From the NCBI GenBank assembly GCA_009773805.1, contig WTXA01000001.1:186001-250000 (forward strand): 64,000 bases of DNA. The letters run 5' to 3'. The notes under the pieces were generated by a model, which searched no databases, was not told where the DNA came from, and saw only the letters and a list, made by a program, of their open reading frames with translations. Origin of the DNA: Fusobacteriota bacterium. Its GTDB lineage: Bacteria; Bacillota; TC1. A program made the translations under genes and the position numbers. Of the stretch, positions 54,299-62,707 are shown piece by piece; position 1 is the stretch's first letter; each line of letters begins with the position of its first letter.

Positions 54299-55118
54299 TT
54301 TTCATAGGCCATTCTAAAGAAATGTGTCCAAGTTTGCCACTTCTAAAATCTTTAAGATAAAGTAAGGCTGACTTTTCAAGATCAACATTACCTCCTTTTA
54401 AAAGAATTCCTCTTTTTTCTCCAAATAGCATCAATTCTTCTAATGGCTCTAGTGAAGTTGAAATATATTTTTTTTCTTTTAATTCTTTGATTAAATAAAC
54501 GGCAGCCTCTTTAATATCATAAACATTGTCAGAAATAGCTCCAGTTAAAGCAAGATTAACACCAATAAGTCCATCGAATTTGGGCCAAAGAATTCCAGGT
54601 GTATCAAGAAGCTCCAACTTTTTGCTAATTCTAACCCACTGATTTCCTTTAGTTACTCCTGGCTTATTGCCTGTAACAGCAACTTTCTTTAAAGCTAATG
54701 AGTTGATAAGAGATGATTTACCTACATTGGAAACACCAAGAACCATACATCTAACAGGTCTATCTAACAAACCTTTTTTTCTTCTTTTTTCAAAGACTTT
54801 GTCTGCTATATTTTCAAGCTGTTTGATGATTTTCTTAACATCTTGGGTATCTATACCTTTAATAGTAATCATATTGATATCTTTTTCTTTGTATAATTCA
54901 ATCCACTGCTCAGTAATGTTTTTATCGGCTAAATCTGGTTTAGTCAATATAATAAGATGACCTTTACCCAAAGCCATCTTACTAATATCAGGGTTGCCAG
55001 AACTCATTGGAATTCTCGCATCCCTTAACTCAATTATAATATCAATAGTTTTGATTATATTTTCAATTTTCCTTTTTGCCCTAGTCATATGCCCAGGATA
55101 CCATTGCACTTTAAACAT
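54291..55118 (-). CDS. rbgA: Ribosome biogenesis GTPase YlqF/RbgA
   Basis: Circularly permuted GTPase needed for late 50S assembly, 275 residues. The N-terminus MFKVQWYPGHMTRAKRKIEN is standard. The permuted order has G4 LTKPDLAD first, then G1 GVSNVGKSSLINSL and G3 LLDTPGILWP. A C-terminal RNA-binding helical domain follows. It starts on the last base of the signal peptidase gene (shared base). Confidence 0.95.
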   Translation of the reverse strand: MFKVQWYPGHMTRAKRKIENIIKTIDIIIELRDARIPMSSGNPDISKMALGKGHLIILTKPDLADKNITEQWIELYKEKDINMITIKGIDTQDVKKIIKQLENIADKVFEKRRKKGLLDRPVRCMVLGVSNVGKSSLINSLALKKVAVTGNKPGVTKGNQWVRISKKLELLDTPGILWPKFDGLIGVNLALTGAISDNVYDIKEAAVYLIKELKEKKYISTSLEPLEELMLFGEKRGILLKGGNVDLEKSALLYLKDFRSGKLGHISLEWPMKND

Positions 55119-55777
55119 TATAGTCTGTCCATATTTGCAAATGGATAGTAAATTAAAATTGATTTACCAATTATATTTTCTTCAGGTACAGTACCCCATT
55201 GTCTTGAATCTGCACTGTTTTCTCTATTATCACCCATAACAAAATATTGTCCTTGTGGGACTTTAAAAGGAAAGGATAATACAGAGCTACTTATATTGGT
55301 AAAAACATTATCATCTAGATATGGTTCTTCAATTGCTAAGTCGTTAACATAAACTGTATTGTTTTTTATATTAATTGTGTCTCCAGGTAAACCTATTACA
55401 CGTTTAACATATTCAATTTCGTCATCTACAGGCAATTGTCCTTTAATAAGAAGCTGAAAAACATATTGCATGTAATCAATAGGGTTTCTTCTTAAAGTTT
55501 GTTTAGAGTTGGCAATATCTGTCTCTGGGTAAACAAAGACAATTATATCGCCTCTTTTAGGTTCAGTAAAATATTTCGTAACAACTTCAGTAATAACTTT
55601 ATCATTTACCATAAGTGTAGTTTCCATTGATGAGGAATCTACTGTATAAGTACGAACTAAGAACGCTTTTATAATTATATTAATCATAAGTGCAATTATT
55701 ATTATTTTAATAATAGAAATTACACTCTTAAAGTAATATTCTTTTTTATTAGTACTATCGTTGCTACTCATTTTCAA
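55118..55777 (-). CDS. lepB: Signal peptidase I
   Basis: Membrane-bound serine protease for secretory precursors, 219 residues. The N-terminal membrane span is IISIIKIIIIALMINIIIK. Catalytic serine lies in DSSSMETTLMVNDK and lysine in YVKRVIGLPGDTI. The final box GDNRENSADSRQWG is intact. It is four bases after rplS, a common Bacillota order. Confidence 0.94.
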   Translation of the reverse strand: MKMSSNDSTNKKEYYFKSVISIIKIIIIALMINIIIKAFLVRTYTVDSSSMETTLMVNDKVITEVVTKYFTEPKRGDIIVFVYPETDIANSKQTLRRNPIDYMQYVFQLLIKGQLPVDDEIEYVKRVIGLPGDTINIKNNTVYVNDLAIEEPYLDDNVFTNISSSVLSFPFKVPQGQYFVMGDNRENSADSRQWGTVPEENIIGKSILIYYPFANMDRL

Positions 55778-55781
55778 CTCC

Positions 55782-56123
55782 CTATTTTTTATCTTTAATT
55801 CTTGCTGCTTTACCAGTTCTGTCTTGCAAGTAATACAATTTTGCTCTTCTTACTCTACCAAATCTGATAACTTCAATCTTATCTATTCTTGGTGAGTGAA
55901 CAGGGAATGTTCTTTCAACAACAACTCCGTAAGCAACACGTCTTACAGTGAAAGTTTCAGTAGCTCCCTTACCTTGTCTTTTAACAACAACACCTTCATA
56001 TACCTGAATTCTTTCTTTTTCTCCCTCGACTACTTTAACGTGAACTTTTAAAGTATCGCCAGGTCTAAATTCAGGAAGGTCACTTTTCAAATACTCATCA
56101 GTAATTAATTTTATGATATCCAT
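55782..56123 (-). CDS. rplS: 50S ribosomal protein L19
   Basis: 113-residue ribosomal protein at the subunit interface. The conserved [32 protein letters not shown] and [38 protein letters not shown] are all present. It starts directly after trmD in the rpsP-khpA-rimM-trmD-rplS cluster, with ribosome binding site GAAGGAGG. Confidence 0.97.
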   Translation of the reverse strand: MDIIKLITDEYLKSDLPEFRPGDTLKVHVKVVEGEKERIQVYEGVVVKRQGKGATETFTVRRVAYGVVVERTFPVHSPRIDKIEVIRFGRVRRAKLYYLQDRTGKAARIKDKK

Positions 56124-56825
56124 CTATTTTACCTCCTTCTTGTTTTTTAAATATTTACGCCATAAATCTGGCCTATTAATTTTTGTTCTTTTAAAACTTT
56201 GTTCTTTTCGCCATTCTTGAATATTTTTGTGATGTCCAGATAGTAATACTTCTGGCACTTCAATATTTCTAAAGTTTCTTGGTATTGTGTACTGTGGGTA
56301 TTTTAATAAACCATCACTTAAAGAATCTTCTAATACAGATTCCATCGATCCAACAACACCTTCAACATATCGGCTGACTCCATCAATTAAAACTAATGCT
56401 GGTAGTTCTCCACCTGTAAGAATATAGTCACCTATAGAAATTTCCTCATCCACAATCATATCGATAGCTCTTTGATCTATACCTTCATAATGACCACATA
56501 ATAATATTAACTGGTCAAATTGGCTTAGAACCTTGAGTTTTTCTTGGTTTAAAACTTTACCACCTGGAGATAAGAAAATTGTTTTTGATTTAGGTTTTTT
56601 TTCTAAAGATTCGAAAGCAAGTATTACTGGTTCAGGACTCATAACAAGACCCTTACCACCACCATAAGGACAGTCATCTACTTTATGGTGTTTATTAGTA
56701 GAAAAATCTCTGATATTAGTAAATCTAATATCAATTACAGATTTCTCTATTGCTTTCTTTAGCAAGCTTTCTTTCAAGGGTGATTCAAACATTTCAGGGA
56801 AAAGTGTCAAAACATCAATTCTCAT
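56124..56825 (-). CDS. trmD: tRNA (guanine-N1)-methyltransferase
   Basis: Makes m1G37 in tRNAs, preventing frameshifts. It has 233 residues. The trefoil-knot SAM site has the conserved LCGHYEGIDQRAID, SIGDYILTGGELPALVLIDGVSRY and SGHHKNIQEWRKEQS. MRIDVLTLFPEMF is the family start. It overlaps the rimM stop by one base. Confidence 0.97.
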   Translation of the reverse strand: MRIDVLTLFPEMFESPLKESLLKKAIEKSVIDIRFTNIRDFSTNKHHKVDDCPYGGGKGLVMSPEPVILAFESLEKKPKSKTIFLSPGGKVLNQEKLKVLSQFDQLILLCGHYEGIDQRAIDMIVDEEISIGDYILTGGELPALVLIDGVSRYVEGVVGSMESVLEDSLSDGLLKYPQYTIPRNFRNIEVPEVLLSGHHKNIQEWRKEQSFKRTKINRPDLWRKYLKNKKEVK

Positions 56826-57325
56826 TAATCTAATAAACCTGGTAGCAGTTTAACTACCATTATCCCTTCATCAAAATCTCTGCTGATAATAGTATCTTCA
56901 AGAACAGGAATCAATATTTCTTTTCCATTTTCATCCTTGATTTCATAAATACCATGTGCTCCATTATCAAAAACATCAGAAATAGAACCTAGCAGTTCAC
57001 TGTTTTCAAGAAATACTTTCATCCCTAATAATTTATAAACATACTCTTCAGTTTCATCCAATTCAGGCAATAAAGATTCTTCTATTAAAATGTCCTTACC
57101 TATAAAATCTTGTGCTTTATTAATTGAATCTATACCTTCTAAAAGGATAATTATTGTATTTTTTTGAATTCTTGCTTTAACTACATTTACTCTTACTAAG
57201 TCTTTACCTGTTGAAATTAACAAATCTTCAAATTCAAGAAACATTTCTTTATAGTTTGTAAGGGGATATATCTTGAGTTCTCCCTTGATACCAAATGTAC
57301 CAACAATTTTTCCTAATTTAATCAT
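56825..57325 (-). CDS. rimM: 16S rRNA processing protein RimM
   Basis: 30S maturation factor, 166 residues. The N-terminal domain begins IKLGKIVGTFGIKGELKIYPLTNY. The C-terminal PRC-barrel has YVYKLLGMKVFLENSELLGSISDVFDNGAHGIYEIK, with the IPVLEDTI motif. It follows khpA with no gap. Confidence 0.95.
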   Translation of the reverse strand: MIKLGKIVGTFGIKGELKIYPLTNYKEMFLEFEDLLISTGKDLVRVNVVKARIQKNTIIILLEGIDSINKAQDFIGKDILIEESLLPELDETEEYVYKLLGMKVFLENSELLGSISDVFDNGAHGIYEIKDENGKEILIPVLEDTIISRDFDEGIMVVKLLPGLLD

Positions 57326-57565
57326 TTAATTTTCTTTAGCTATAATATTAACATATACTTTTCTAGATTCTCTATTTCTATTGGCATTGGCAATAAGTCT
57401 AATGGCCTTGGCTATTCTACCGTTCTTTCCTATGATTTTACCCATGAACTCTTCAGGAACAATTACAGTAATCTCTTCATTTCCATTTTCTTTTTTGCTT
57501 TCAATTTCAATTGAAACAGATTCATCAACAATATTGTTAATAATTAGTTTAATCAGTTCAGTCAT
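57326..57565 (-). CDS. khpA: KH-domain RNA-binding protein KhpA (YlqC)
   Basis: 79-residue RNA-binding protein of the KhpA family. The KH GxxG loop is GKIIGKNGRIAKAIR, followed by LIANAN. In Bacillota it pairs with KhpB (Jag) and affects cell division. It lies between rpsP and rimM in the usual order. Confidence 0.95.
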   Translation of the reverse strand: MTELIKLIINNIVDESVSIEIESKKENGNEEITVIVPEEFMGKIIGKNGRIAKAIRLIANANRNRESRKVYVNIIAKEN

Positions 57566-57576
57566 AACTAATCTCC

Positions 57577-57840
57577 TTAGTTGTTAAGTTTCTCTAAAAC
57601 TCCAGCCTTTCTTAATAGGGCTTTAACAGTTTCAGATGGCTGAGCTCCAGTACTTAACCAATACAAAGCTCTTTCTTCATTGATTTTTAATGAAATATCA
57701 TCTTTTTTTGCAATAGGATTGTAGTAACCAATTTCTTCTATGCTCTTGCCGTCTCTAGGAGAACGAGTGTCTGCTACTACTACTCTATAGAAAGGTGCTT
57801 TTTTAGCTCCCATTCTACGTAATCTAATCTTTGTTGCCAT
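57577..57840 (-). CDS. rpsP: 30S ribosomal protein S16
   Basis: 87-residue ribosomal protein with the family start [42 protein letters not shown]. The lone rpsP after ffh is the conserved Bacillota arrangement. Ribosome binding site AAGGAGG. Confidence 0.97.
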   Translation of the reverse strand: MATKIRLRRMGAKKAPFYRVVVADTRSPRDGKSIEEIGYYNPIAKKDDISLKINEERALYWLSTGAQPSETVKALLRKAGVLEKLNN

Positions 57841-57878
57841 ATATCTTCACCTCCTTGTAATTTTTATTATAAAAGAGT

Positions 57879-59207
57879 TTAAAAAAACTTCGGTCCGAAA
57901 CCTTTTCTTTTCTTACTCATGTTACCAAATTGTTTCATCATAGTCTTTGTACTATCAAATTGTTTTAATAATCTGTTTATATCTTGAACCTCTGTTCCAC
58001 TACCAGCTGATATTCTTTTTTTTCTGCTGGCATTAAGGATGGTTGGTTTATTTCTTTCTTCTTTAGTCATAGATAGAATTATTGCTTCTGTTTTGGATAA
58101 ATCCTTTTCATTGACTTGTACATTTTTGAGCTTGTTACCACCCGGAATCATAGCTAGTAAATCTTCTATGGATCCAAGACTCTTCATTTGCTTTATTTGT
58201 TCTAAGAAATCTTCTAAAGTAAATGTAGATTCCATTAGTTTTTTTTGAAGTTCTAAGGCTGATTTCTCATCTATTTTATCTTGTGCTTTTTCAATAAGTG
58301 ATAAAATATCACCCATTCCAAGAATTCTACTTGCTATTCGATCAGGATAAAACAATTCTAGCTGGTCTATTTTTTCACCCATACCAATGAGTTTAATTTG
58401 TTTGCCTGTAATATATCTTAATGATATTACCGCTCCGCCTCTGGCATCACCATCCATTTTGGTAACTGCTAGGCTGTCTACCCCAACTTTTTCATTAAAT
58501 TCCTTACCTATGTTAACTGCATCTTGACCCGTCATTCCATCAACTACTAGTATGACTTCATCAGGTTTAATGCTCTCCTTTAGATCAATAAGTTCATCCA
58601 TCATAGACTCATCTAAATGTTGTCTGCCTGCTGTATCAACAATTATAATGTCACTGTTGTTGCTTTTTGCTATTTTTATACCATCAGTAACTATTTGTTT
58701 AACATTCTTAGAGTTTTTATCATAATGAATATTAACATCTATTTTTTTAGCTAGCACTTCTAGTTGGTCCATTGCTGCAGGTCTATATATGTCAGCTCCT
58801 ATTAAAAAAGGTTTTTTATTTCGACCTTTAATCATATAGGCTAGTTTACCTGCTGTAGTGGTTTTACCAGATCCTTGAAGACCTACTAAAAATATTATAT
58901 AAGGTTTTTTACCTGAAAATTCTAATTTTTCAATTTTACCACCAAGAAGCTCTACTAATTCTGCATTTACTATCTTGATTACTTGCTGTCCTGGAGTCAA
59001 ACTTTCTAGAACATCCTTACCTATAGCTTGCTCTTTGACTTTTTTAGTAAAATCTTTAACAACCTTATAGTTAACATCTGCCTCAAGCAAGGCTATTTGC
59101 ACTTCCTTCAAAGCAGCTGTAACATCCTCTTCAGTCAATCTTCCTTTTCCAGTAAGTTTGGCAAATGCTTTTTGTAATTTTTCTGATAAGCTATTAAAAG
59201 CTCCCAT
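57879..59207 (-). CDS. ffh: Signal recognition particle protein Ffh
   Basis: SRP GTPase that binds SRP RNA and signal peptides, 442 residues. NG domain: G1 GLQGSGKTTTAGKLA, DTAGRQHLDESMMDEL, TKMDGDARGGA. The C-terminal M domain ends with KNVQVNEKDL, RKKRISAGSGTEVQDINRLLKQFD and KRKGFGPKFF. It starts two bases after ylxM. Confidence 0.97.
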   Translation of the reverse strand: MGAFNSLSEKLQKAFAKLTGKGRLTEEDVTAALKEVQIALLEADVNYKVVKDFTKKVKEQAIGKDVLESLTPGQQVIKIVNAELVELLGGKIEKLEFSGKKPYIIFLVGLQGSGKTTTAGKLAYMIKGRNKKPFLIGADIYRPAAMDQLEVLAKKIDVNIHYDKNSKNVKQIVTDGIKIAKSNNSDIIIVDTAGRQHLDESMMDELIDLKESIKPDEVILVVDGMTGQDAVNIGKEFNEKVGVDSLAVTKMDGDARGGAVISLRYITGKQIKLIGMGEKIDQLELFYPDRIASRILGMGDILSLIEKAQDKIDEKSALELQKKLMESTFTLEDFLEQIKQMKSLGSIEDLLAMIPGGNKLKNVQVNEKDLSKTEAIILSMTKEERNKPTILNASRKKRISAGSGTEVQDINRLLKQFDSTKTMMKQFGNMSKKRKGFGPKFF

Positions 59208-59209
59208 TA

Positions 59210-59530
59210 TTACTCCTTTTGATAATATATCAATTTTTGCAAATTGGCCTTTATATGTTCTAAATCTTCACTATCAAGAAGATTATTCAGTATATCATCC
59301 ATTTCAAATTTATTTTCTAATATATTTAAACTATTTTCATATTCTAGAAGTTCTTTCTCACCCTTTAACAAAAAATCTCTAACACCTTGTTTCGTAATGT
59401 TAAACATTTCAGCTATCTCAGTTAGTGAGTAATCTTCGTTATAATATAGATTCAAGACTTCTTTTCTTCTGCCTTTTAGTAGATTTCCATAAATATCTAA
59501 TAATAGACTAATCTTTGTAAATTTTTCCAT
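59210..59530 (-). CDS. ylxM: YlxM family SRP-associated protein
   Basis: 106-residue helix-turn-helix protein always next to ffh in Bacillota. The sigma-70 region-4-like helices are LLKGRRKEVLNLYYNEDYSLTEIAEMFNITKQGVRDFL. In Streptococcus it modulates SRP activity. Promoter TTGACA-17-TACAAT lies upstream. Ribosome binding site CGGAG. Confidence 0.95.
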   Translation of the reverse strand: MEKFTKISLLLDIYGNLLKGRRKEVLNLYYNEDYSLTEIAEMFNITKQGVRDFLLKGEKELLEYENSLNILENKFEMDDILNNLLDSEDLEHIKANLQKLIYYQKE

Positions 59531-59566
59531 TCCATCTCCGTAAAGTGAATTTGCTTTACCTTTGTT

Positions 59567-59595
59567 ATTGTATAATAAATAGACAAATCTGTCAA
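59567..59595 (-). promoter_or_regulatory. Strong promoter of the ylxM-ffh-rpsP operon
   Basis: Minus strand: TTGACA (59590-59595), 17-base spacer, TACAAT (59567-59572), 37 bases before ylxM. It starts four bases past the stop codon of the upstream nuclease-like gene. Confidence 0.8.
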
Positions 59596-59598
59596 CAC

Positions 59599-60159
59599 TT
59601 AATATTCTTCACTGAAAAATTCAAAGGGGCTTTTACCTTCAAGCACTAGTTTTTCAAACTGACTAAAGGTAAAGGTATATATTTGATCATATAACGTATA
59701 GTTATATTCATTTAATTGAAATCTTGATTCGTATCTAAAATTTAAGACTTCTGAAGGATTTTTCTTGCCATTATAGATAACTATTCCTACTTTAGGTATA
59801 GAAAAAAAATCTTGTTTGGTAAATTTAATTTTTGCATCTCTTAATATTTTAGCCAGAATAATATATGGCCCCTCAGCAAATTTCAATCTCAAATTTCTTT
59901 TTTTATCAGGTGTATCTAATCTACCGTTTTTGAATTCTATGAAATAAATCTTATCACCAATATAGATGCCGTCAGGTGAACATGGCATAAGTTCTTGACT
60001 AATACCATAGATTTTATTAGCTATATTATCAAAATTATACATCTTGTATTCTAAACTAGTGGGATATTCTTCATTGGCTGAATCAAAAGCGATATTCTTT
60101 ATTTCTTCATAAAATTCAGAGAAATTATTAGCTAATATCCCGTTAATCTCTTTTAGCAT
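59599..60159 (-). CDS. Putative PD-(D/E)XK nuclease-like protein, partner of the ATPase
   Basis: Not recognised as a named family. 186 residues, no membrane segment. Residues 61-77 read SPDGIYIGDKIYFIEFK: Asp63, then Glu75-x-Lys77, the spacing and hydrophobic framing of the PD-(D/E)XK nuclease core. Glu56 or Glu37 could supply the upstream acidic residue, and a basic helix (KKRNLRLKF) follows. It starts one base after the ATPase stop with AGGAGG inside that gene, so the two are tightly coupled. It could instead be a degraded or regulatory nuclease fold. No separate terminator is seen. Confidence 0.6.
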   Translation of the reverse strand: MLKEINGILANNFSEFYEEIKNIAFDSANEEYPTSLEYKMYNFDNIANKIYGISQELMPCSPDGIYIGDKIYFIEFKNGRLDTPDKKRNLRLKFAEGPYIILAKILRDAKIKFTKQDFFSIPKVGIVIYNGKKNPSEVLNFRYESRFQLNEYNYTLYDQIYTFTFSQFEKLVLEGKSPFEFFSEEY

Positions 60160-60160
60160 A

Positions 60161-61129
60161 TTAATCCTCCTTTTTATATTCCATTCTTAAATTATCAAGT
60201 TTTTCAAAAGGATCAAGTAGTGCATTATAGATATTTTGGATAGAACTTGTTTCATTCACAAATTCATAACCATCATTAATTTTTTTACCTAAATAGAAGT
60301 TCTTCTTTAGTTTATAACTTTCACTATACATCTCTAAAGCTTCTATGAAATATATACTGCAAGTATTAACTATAACTTTCAAGCTAAGATTTTTTATAAT
60401 TCTACCTATAATATGAGCAAGTGATAATTGCCATACAGGATGAGATAATATTTCAGGTTCATCTAGAATTAGAATACTTTCATTATTTAAATAACCATTA
60501 CTTAATAGTTCTCTTAAAATTAGAAATATTTTAATACCGTTAGGTGCTTTGTTTATAGGTATTCTAACTCTATCATTAACATTTAGAAAGAACCTTCTTT
60601 TGTCACTTGAATACTCTAGATTTTGATTTTCTATAATTTCATCAATTAAATTGAGAATTTCATGTTTGTACTTTAATTTTATATCAGAATTATTATTACT
60701 ATCTTTTTTGATGCTAATCATTTTAAACTTCAAATCATCATTATGTTCTAAACCCATATTTTTAGGTATACTTTCATGTATTATTAAAGGTCCATCAACA
60801 TAAGTTACGTCTTCCACTTTTAAATCTCTATCAACAATATTTATCTTTAAAGGATTAAAATCCAGTTGTAAAGCGGCAGTTCCATTCACAGACATTCTTA
60901 AAAATATATCTTCAGCATATTTATATAGTTCAGGTGTATAACCTTCATCTTTAATTAAGTTAACTATTTCTTCATCCTTGGATAAAATGCTTTTTAAAGC
61001 AATATAAGCACTTTTACTAATAAGACTTTTGCCTATAGAATTTGTACCCACTATAACTGTTAGATCTTCCAATTCAATATCCGCTTTTTTTATAGGTCCA
61101 ATATTGTTTAACAGATAATTCAATTTCAT
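60161..61129 (-). CDS. ABC/OLD-like ATPase, upstream member of an ATPase-nuclease pair
   Basis: 322-residue stand-alone AAA/ABC-type ATPase. Residues 1-27 are the strand-rich start LLNNIGPIKKADIELEDLTVIVG. Walker A is GTNSIGKS (28-35). A signature-like NGIKIFLILRELL is at 197-209. Walker B is ILILDEPEILSHP (219-231). The usual switch motif THS reads NTCS (VNTCSIYFIEALEMY). It has no long coiled coil or zinc hook, and no TOPRIM. It lies 12 bases after purH with GGGAGG and is directly followed by the nuclease-like gene. Related folds occur in OLD, Septu and PARIS defence ATPases, but no specific family is claimed. Confidence 0.72.
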   Translation of the reverse strand: MKLNYLLNNIGPIKKADIELEDLTVIVGTNSIGKSLISKSAYIALKSILSKDEEIVNLIKDEGYTPELYKYAEDIFLRMSVNGTAALQLDFNPLKINIVDRDLKVEDVTYVDGPLIIHESIPKNMGLEHNDDLKFKMISIKKDSNNNSDIKLKYKHEILNLIDEIIENQNLEYSSDKRRFFLNVNDRVRIPINKAPNGIKIFLILRELLSNGYLNNESILILDEPEILSHPVWQLSLAHIIGRIIKNLSLKVIVNTCSIYFIEALEMYSESYKLKKNFYLGKKINDGYEFVNETSSIQNIYNALLDPFEKLDNLRMEYKKED

Positions 61130-61141
61130 GACTTTTCCTCC

Positions 61142-62641
61142 CTAGTGTTTAAAATGTCTAATCCCAGTTAGTACCATTGGCAGATCATTTTGATCACAAT
61201 AATTTATTGAATCTTGATCGTTTTTGGAGCCACCTGGTTGTACAATGCCTTTAATACCAGCCTTATGAGCCATTTCCACACTGTCTTGGAATGGGAAAAA
61301 AGCATCTGAAGCTAGTATAGCTCCATTGTAATCCTTATCCTTATAGTTTAGCAAGGCGTCTTGTATAGCGAAAACCCTAGCTGTTTGTCCACCACAAATG
61401 GCAAGAACTTCCTTGTTCTTTACAATAGCAATACCATTAGATTTAATATTTTTAACGACCTTCATTCCAAACAACATATCTTCCAACATTTCATTATTAG
61501 GTTTTGTTTTAGTTGCCACCTCTATATTATTAATTAAATCTAAATCGCGACTTTGTTTTAAGTAATATCCATCTAAATCTTTATATGAATAACTATAGCT
61601 ATAATTCAAGTCCTTATATCTCATAACTCTTACATTCTTTTTTGTCCTCAAGACTTCAAGTGCGTCATGATCATAATCAGGGGCAACTATTATTTCTAAA
61701 AATATTTTATTTAACTCTGTAGCAGTAGCTAAATCAACTTTACTATTAAAAGCTACTATACCACCAAAAATTGATATTGGATCATTCTTATAGCTTTTTA
61801 AGTAAGCGTCTAGGATAGCATTTCCTGCGGCAGCACAACAAATTGTTCCATGTTTTATTGCAACTGCAAAATACTCTTCATCTTTAAAATCATGGAGTAT
61901 TTCCATTGCAGCAAACACATCATTGTAATTATTATAGGACATAGCTTTGCCATTTAGCTGTTCCATATCCATTAAGCTAGCATCATTACTTTTCTTAAAA
62001 AGGGAGGCTTGTTGATGAGGATTTTCCCCATAGCTTAAATCTTTAATATATTCTAAATTAATCGTATTATTAGTTGGATTGAAATAATTTGAAATAGCTT
62101 GATCATACCTTGCAATGATATTAAATGCTTTACCTGCTAAATATTTTCTAAAATCGTTAGTAATAGATCCACTCTCTAATTTATCTAGAACTATATTGTA
62201 GTCTTCTTTATCGGTTACTATTAGTACATCATTAAAGTTTTTGGCTGCAGCTCTAATCATTGTTGGTCCACCGATATCAATTTCTTCAATTATTAGATCT
62301 TCTTCCAAGTTTTTTTTAACAGCATTTTCAAATTGATATAAGTTTACACAAACTAAATCTATAGCAGATATACCCATCTCATCAATTGTTTGTTGATGGT
62401 TCATATTATCACGTTTGTATAATATCCCACCATGAATAATAGGATTCAAGGTTTTAACTCTGCCATTCAAGATTTCTTTAGAACCGGTTAAATATTCAAC
62501 AGTTAAGACATTAACACCATTCTTAATTAAAATCTTATATGTTCCACCAGTAGAAATAACTTGGTAACCATTTTTTTCAAGACCTTTGGCAAATTCCACA
62601 ATTCCAGTTTTATCAGTAACGCTTAACAATGCTAATTTCAT
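61142..62641 (-). CDS. purH: Bifunctional AICAR formyltransferase / IMP cyclohydrolase, divergent
   Basis: Last two steps of purine synthesis. It has 499 residues. The N-terminal cyclohydrolase domain is ALLSVTDKTGIVEFAKGL, STGGTYKIL, GGRVKTLNP-type LNGRVKTLNPIIHGGIL. The transformylase half ends with ASDAFFPFQDSVEMA, IVQPGGSKNDQD and LTGIRHFKH. The normally invariant KHxNPCGVA is KHGTICCAA here, and NLYPF is NLYQF. No other pur genes surround it. galU is upstream; the ATPase gene follows by 12 bases. Confidence 0.9.
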   Translation of the reverse strand: MKLALLSVTDKTGIVEFAKGLEKNGYQVISTGGTYKILIKNGVNVLTVEYLTGSKEILNGRVKTLNPIIHGGILYKRDNMNHQQTIDEMGISAIDLVCVNLYQFENAVKKNLEEDLIIEEIDIGGPTMIRAAAKNFNDVLIVTDKEDYNIVLDKLESGSITNDFRKYLAGKAFNIIARYDQAISNYFNPTNNTINLEYIKDLSYGENPHQQASLFKKSNDASLMDMEQLNGKAMSYNNYNDVFAAMEILHDFKDEEYFAVAIKHGTICCAAAGNAILDAYLKSYKNDPISIFGGIVAFNSKVDLATATELNKIFLEIIVAPDYDHDALEVLRTKKNVRVMRYKDLNYSYSYSYKDLDGYYLKQSRDLDLINNIEVATKTKPNNEMLEDMLFGMKVVKNIKSNGIAIVKNKEVLAICGGQTARVFAIQDALLNYKDKDYNGAILASDAFFPFQDSVEMAHKAGIKGIVQPGGSKNDQDSINYCDQNDLPMVLTGIRHFKH

Positions 62642-62654
62642 TTTATCTTCCTCT

Positions 62655-62707
62655 CAAATAAGAAAAGAAGTAATAACACAAGTGCAACTACCTCTTTTAC
62701 TTATCTA
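62655..62707 (-). terminator. Long imperfect hairpin between galU and purH
   Basis: AATAAGAAAAGA (about 62657-62668) pairs with TCTTTTACTTAT (about 62693-62704) with a one-base bulge, plus GTA/TAC inward. The following sequence on the minus strand is CTTATTTGAG, not a full T-run. A partial terminator or attenuator is possible. Confidence 0.4.
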
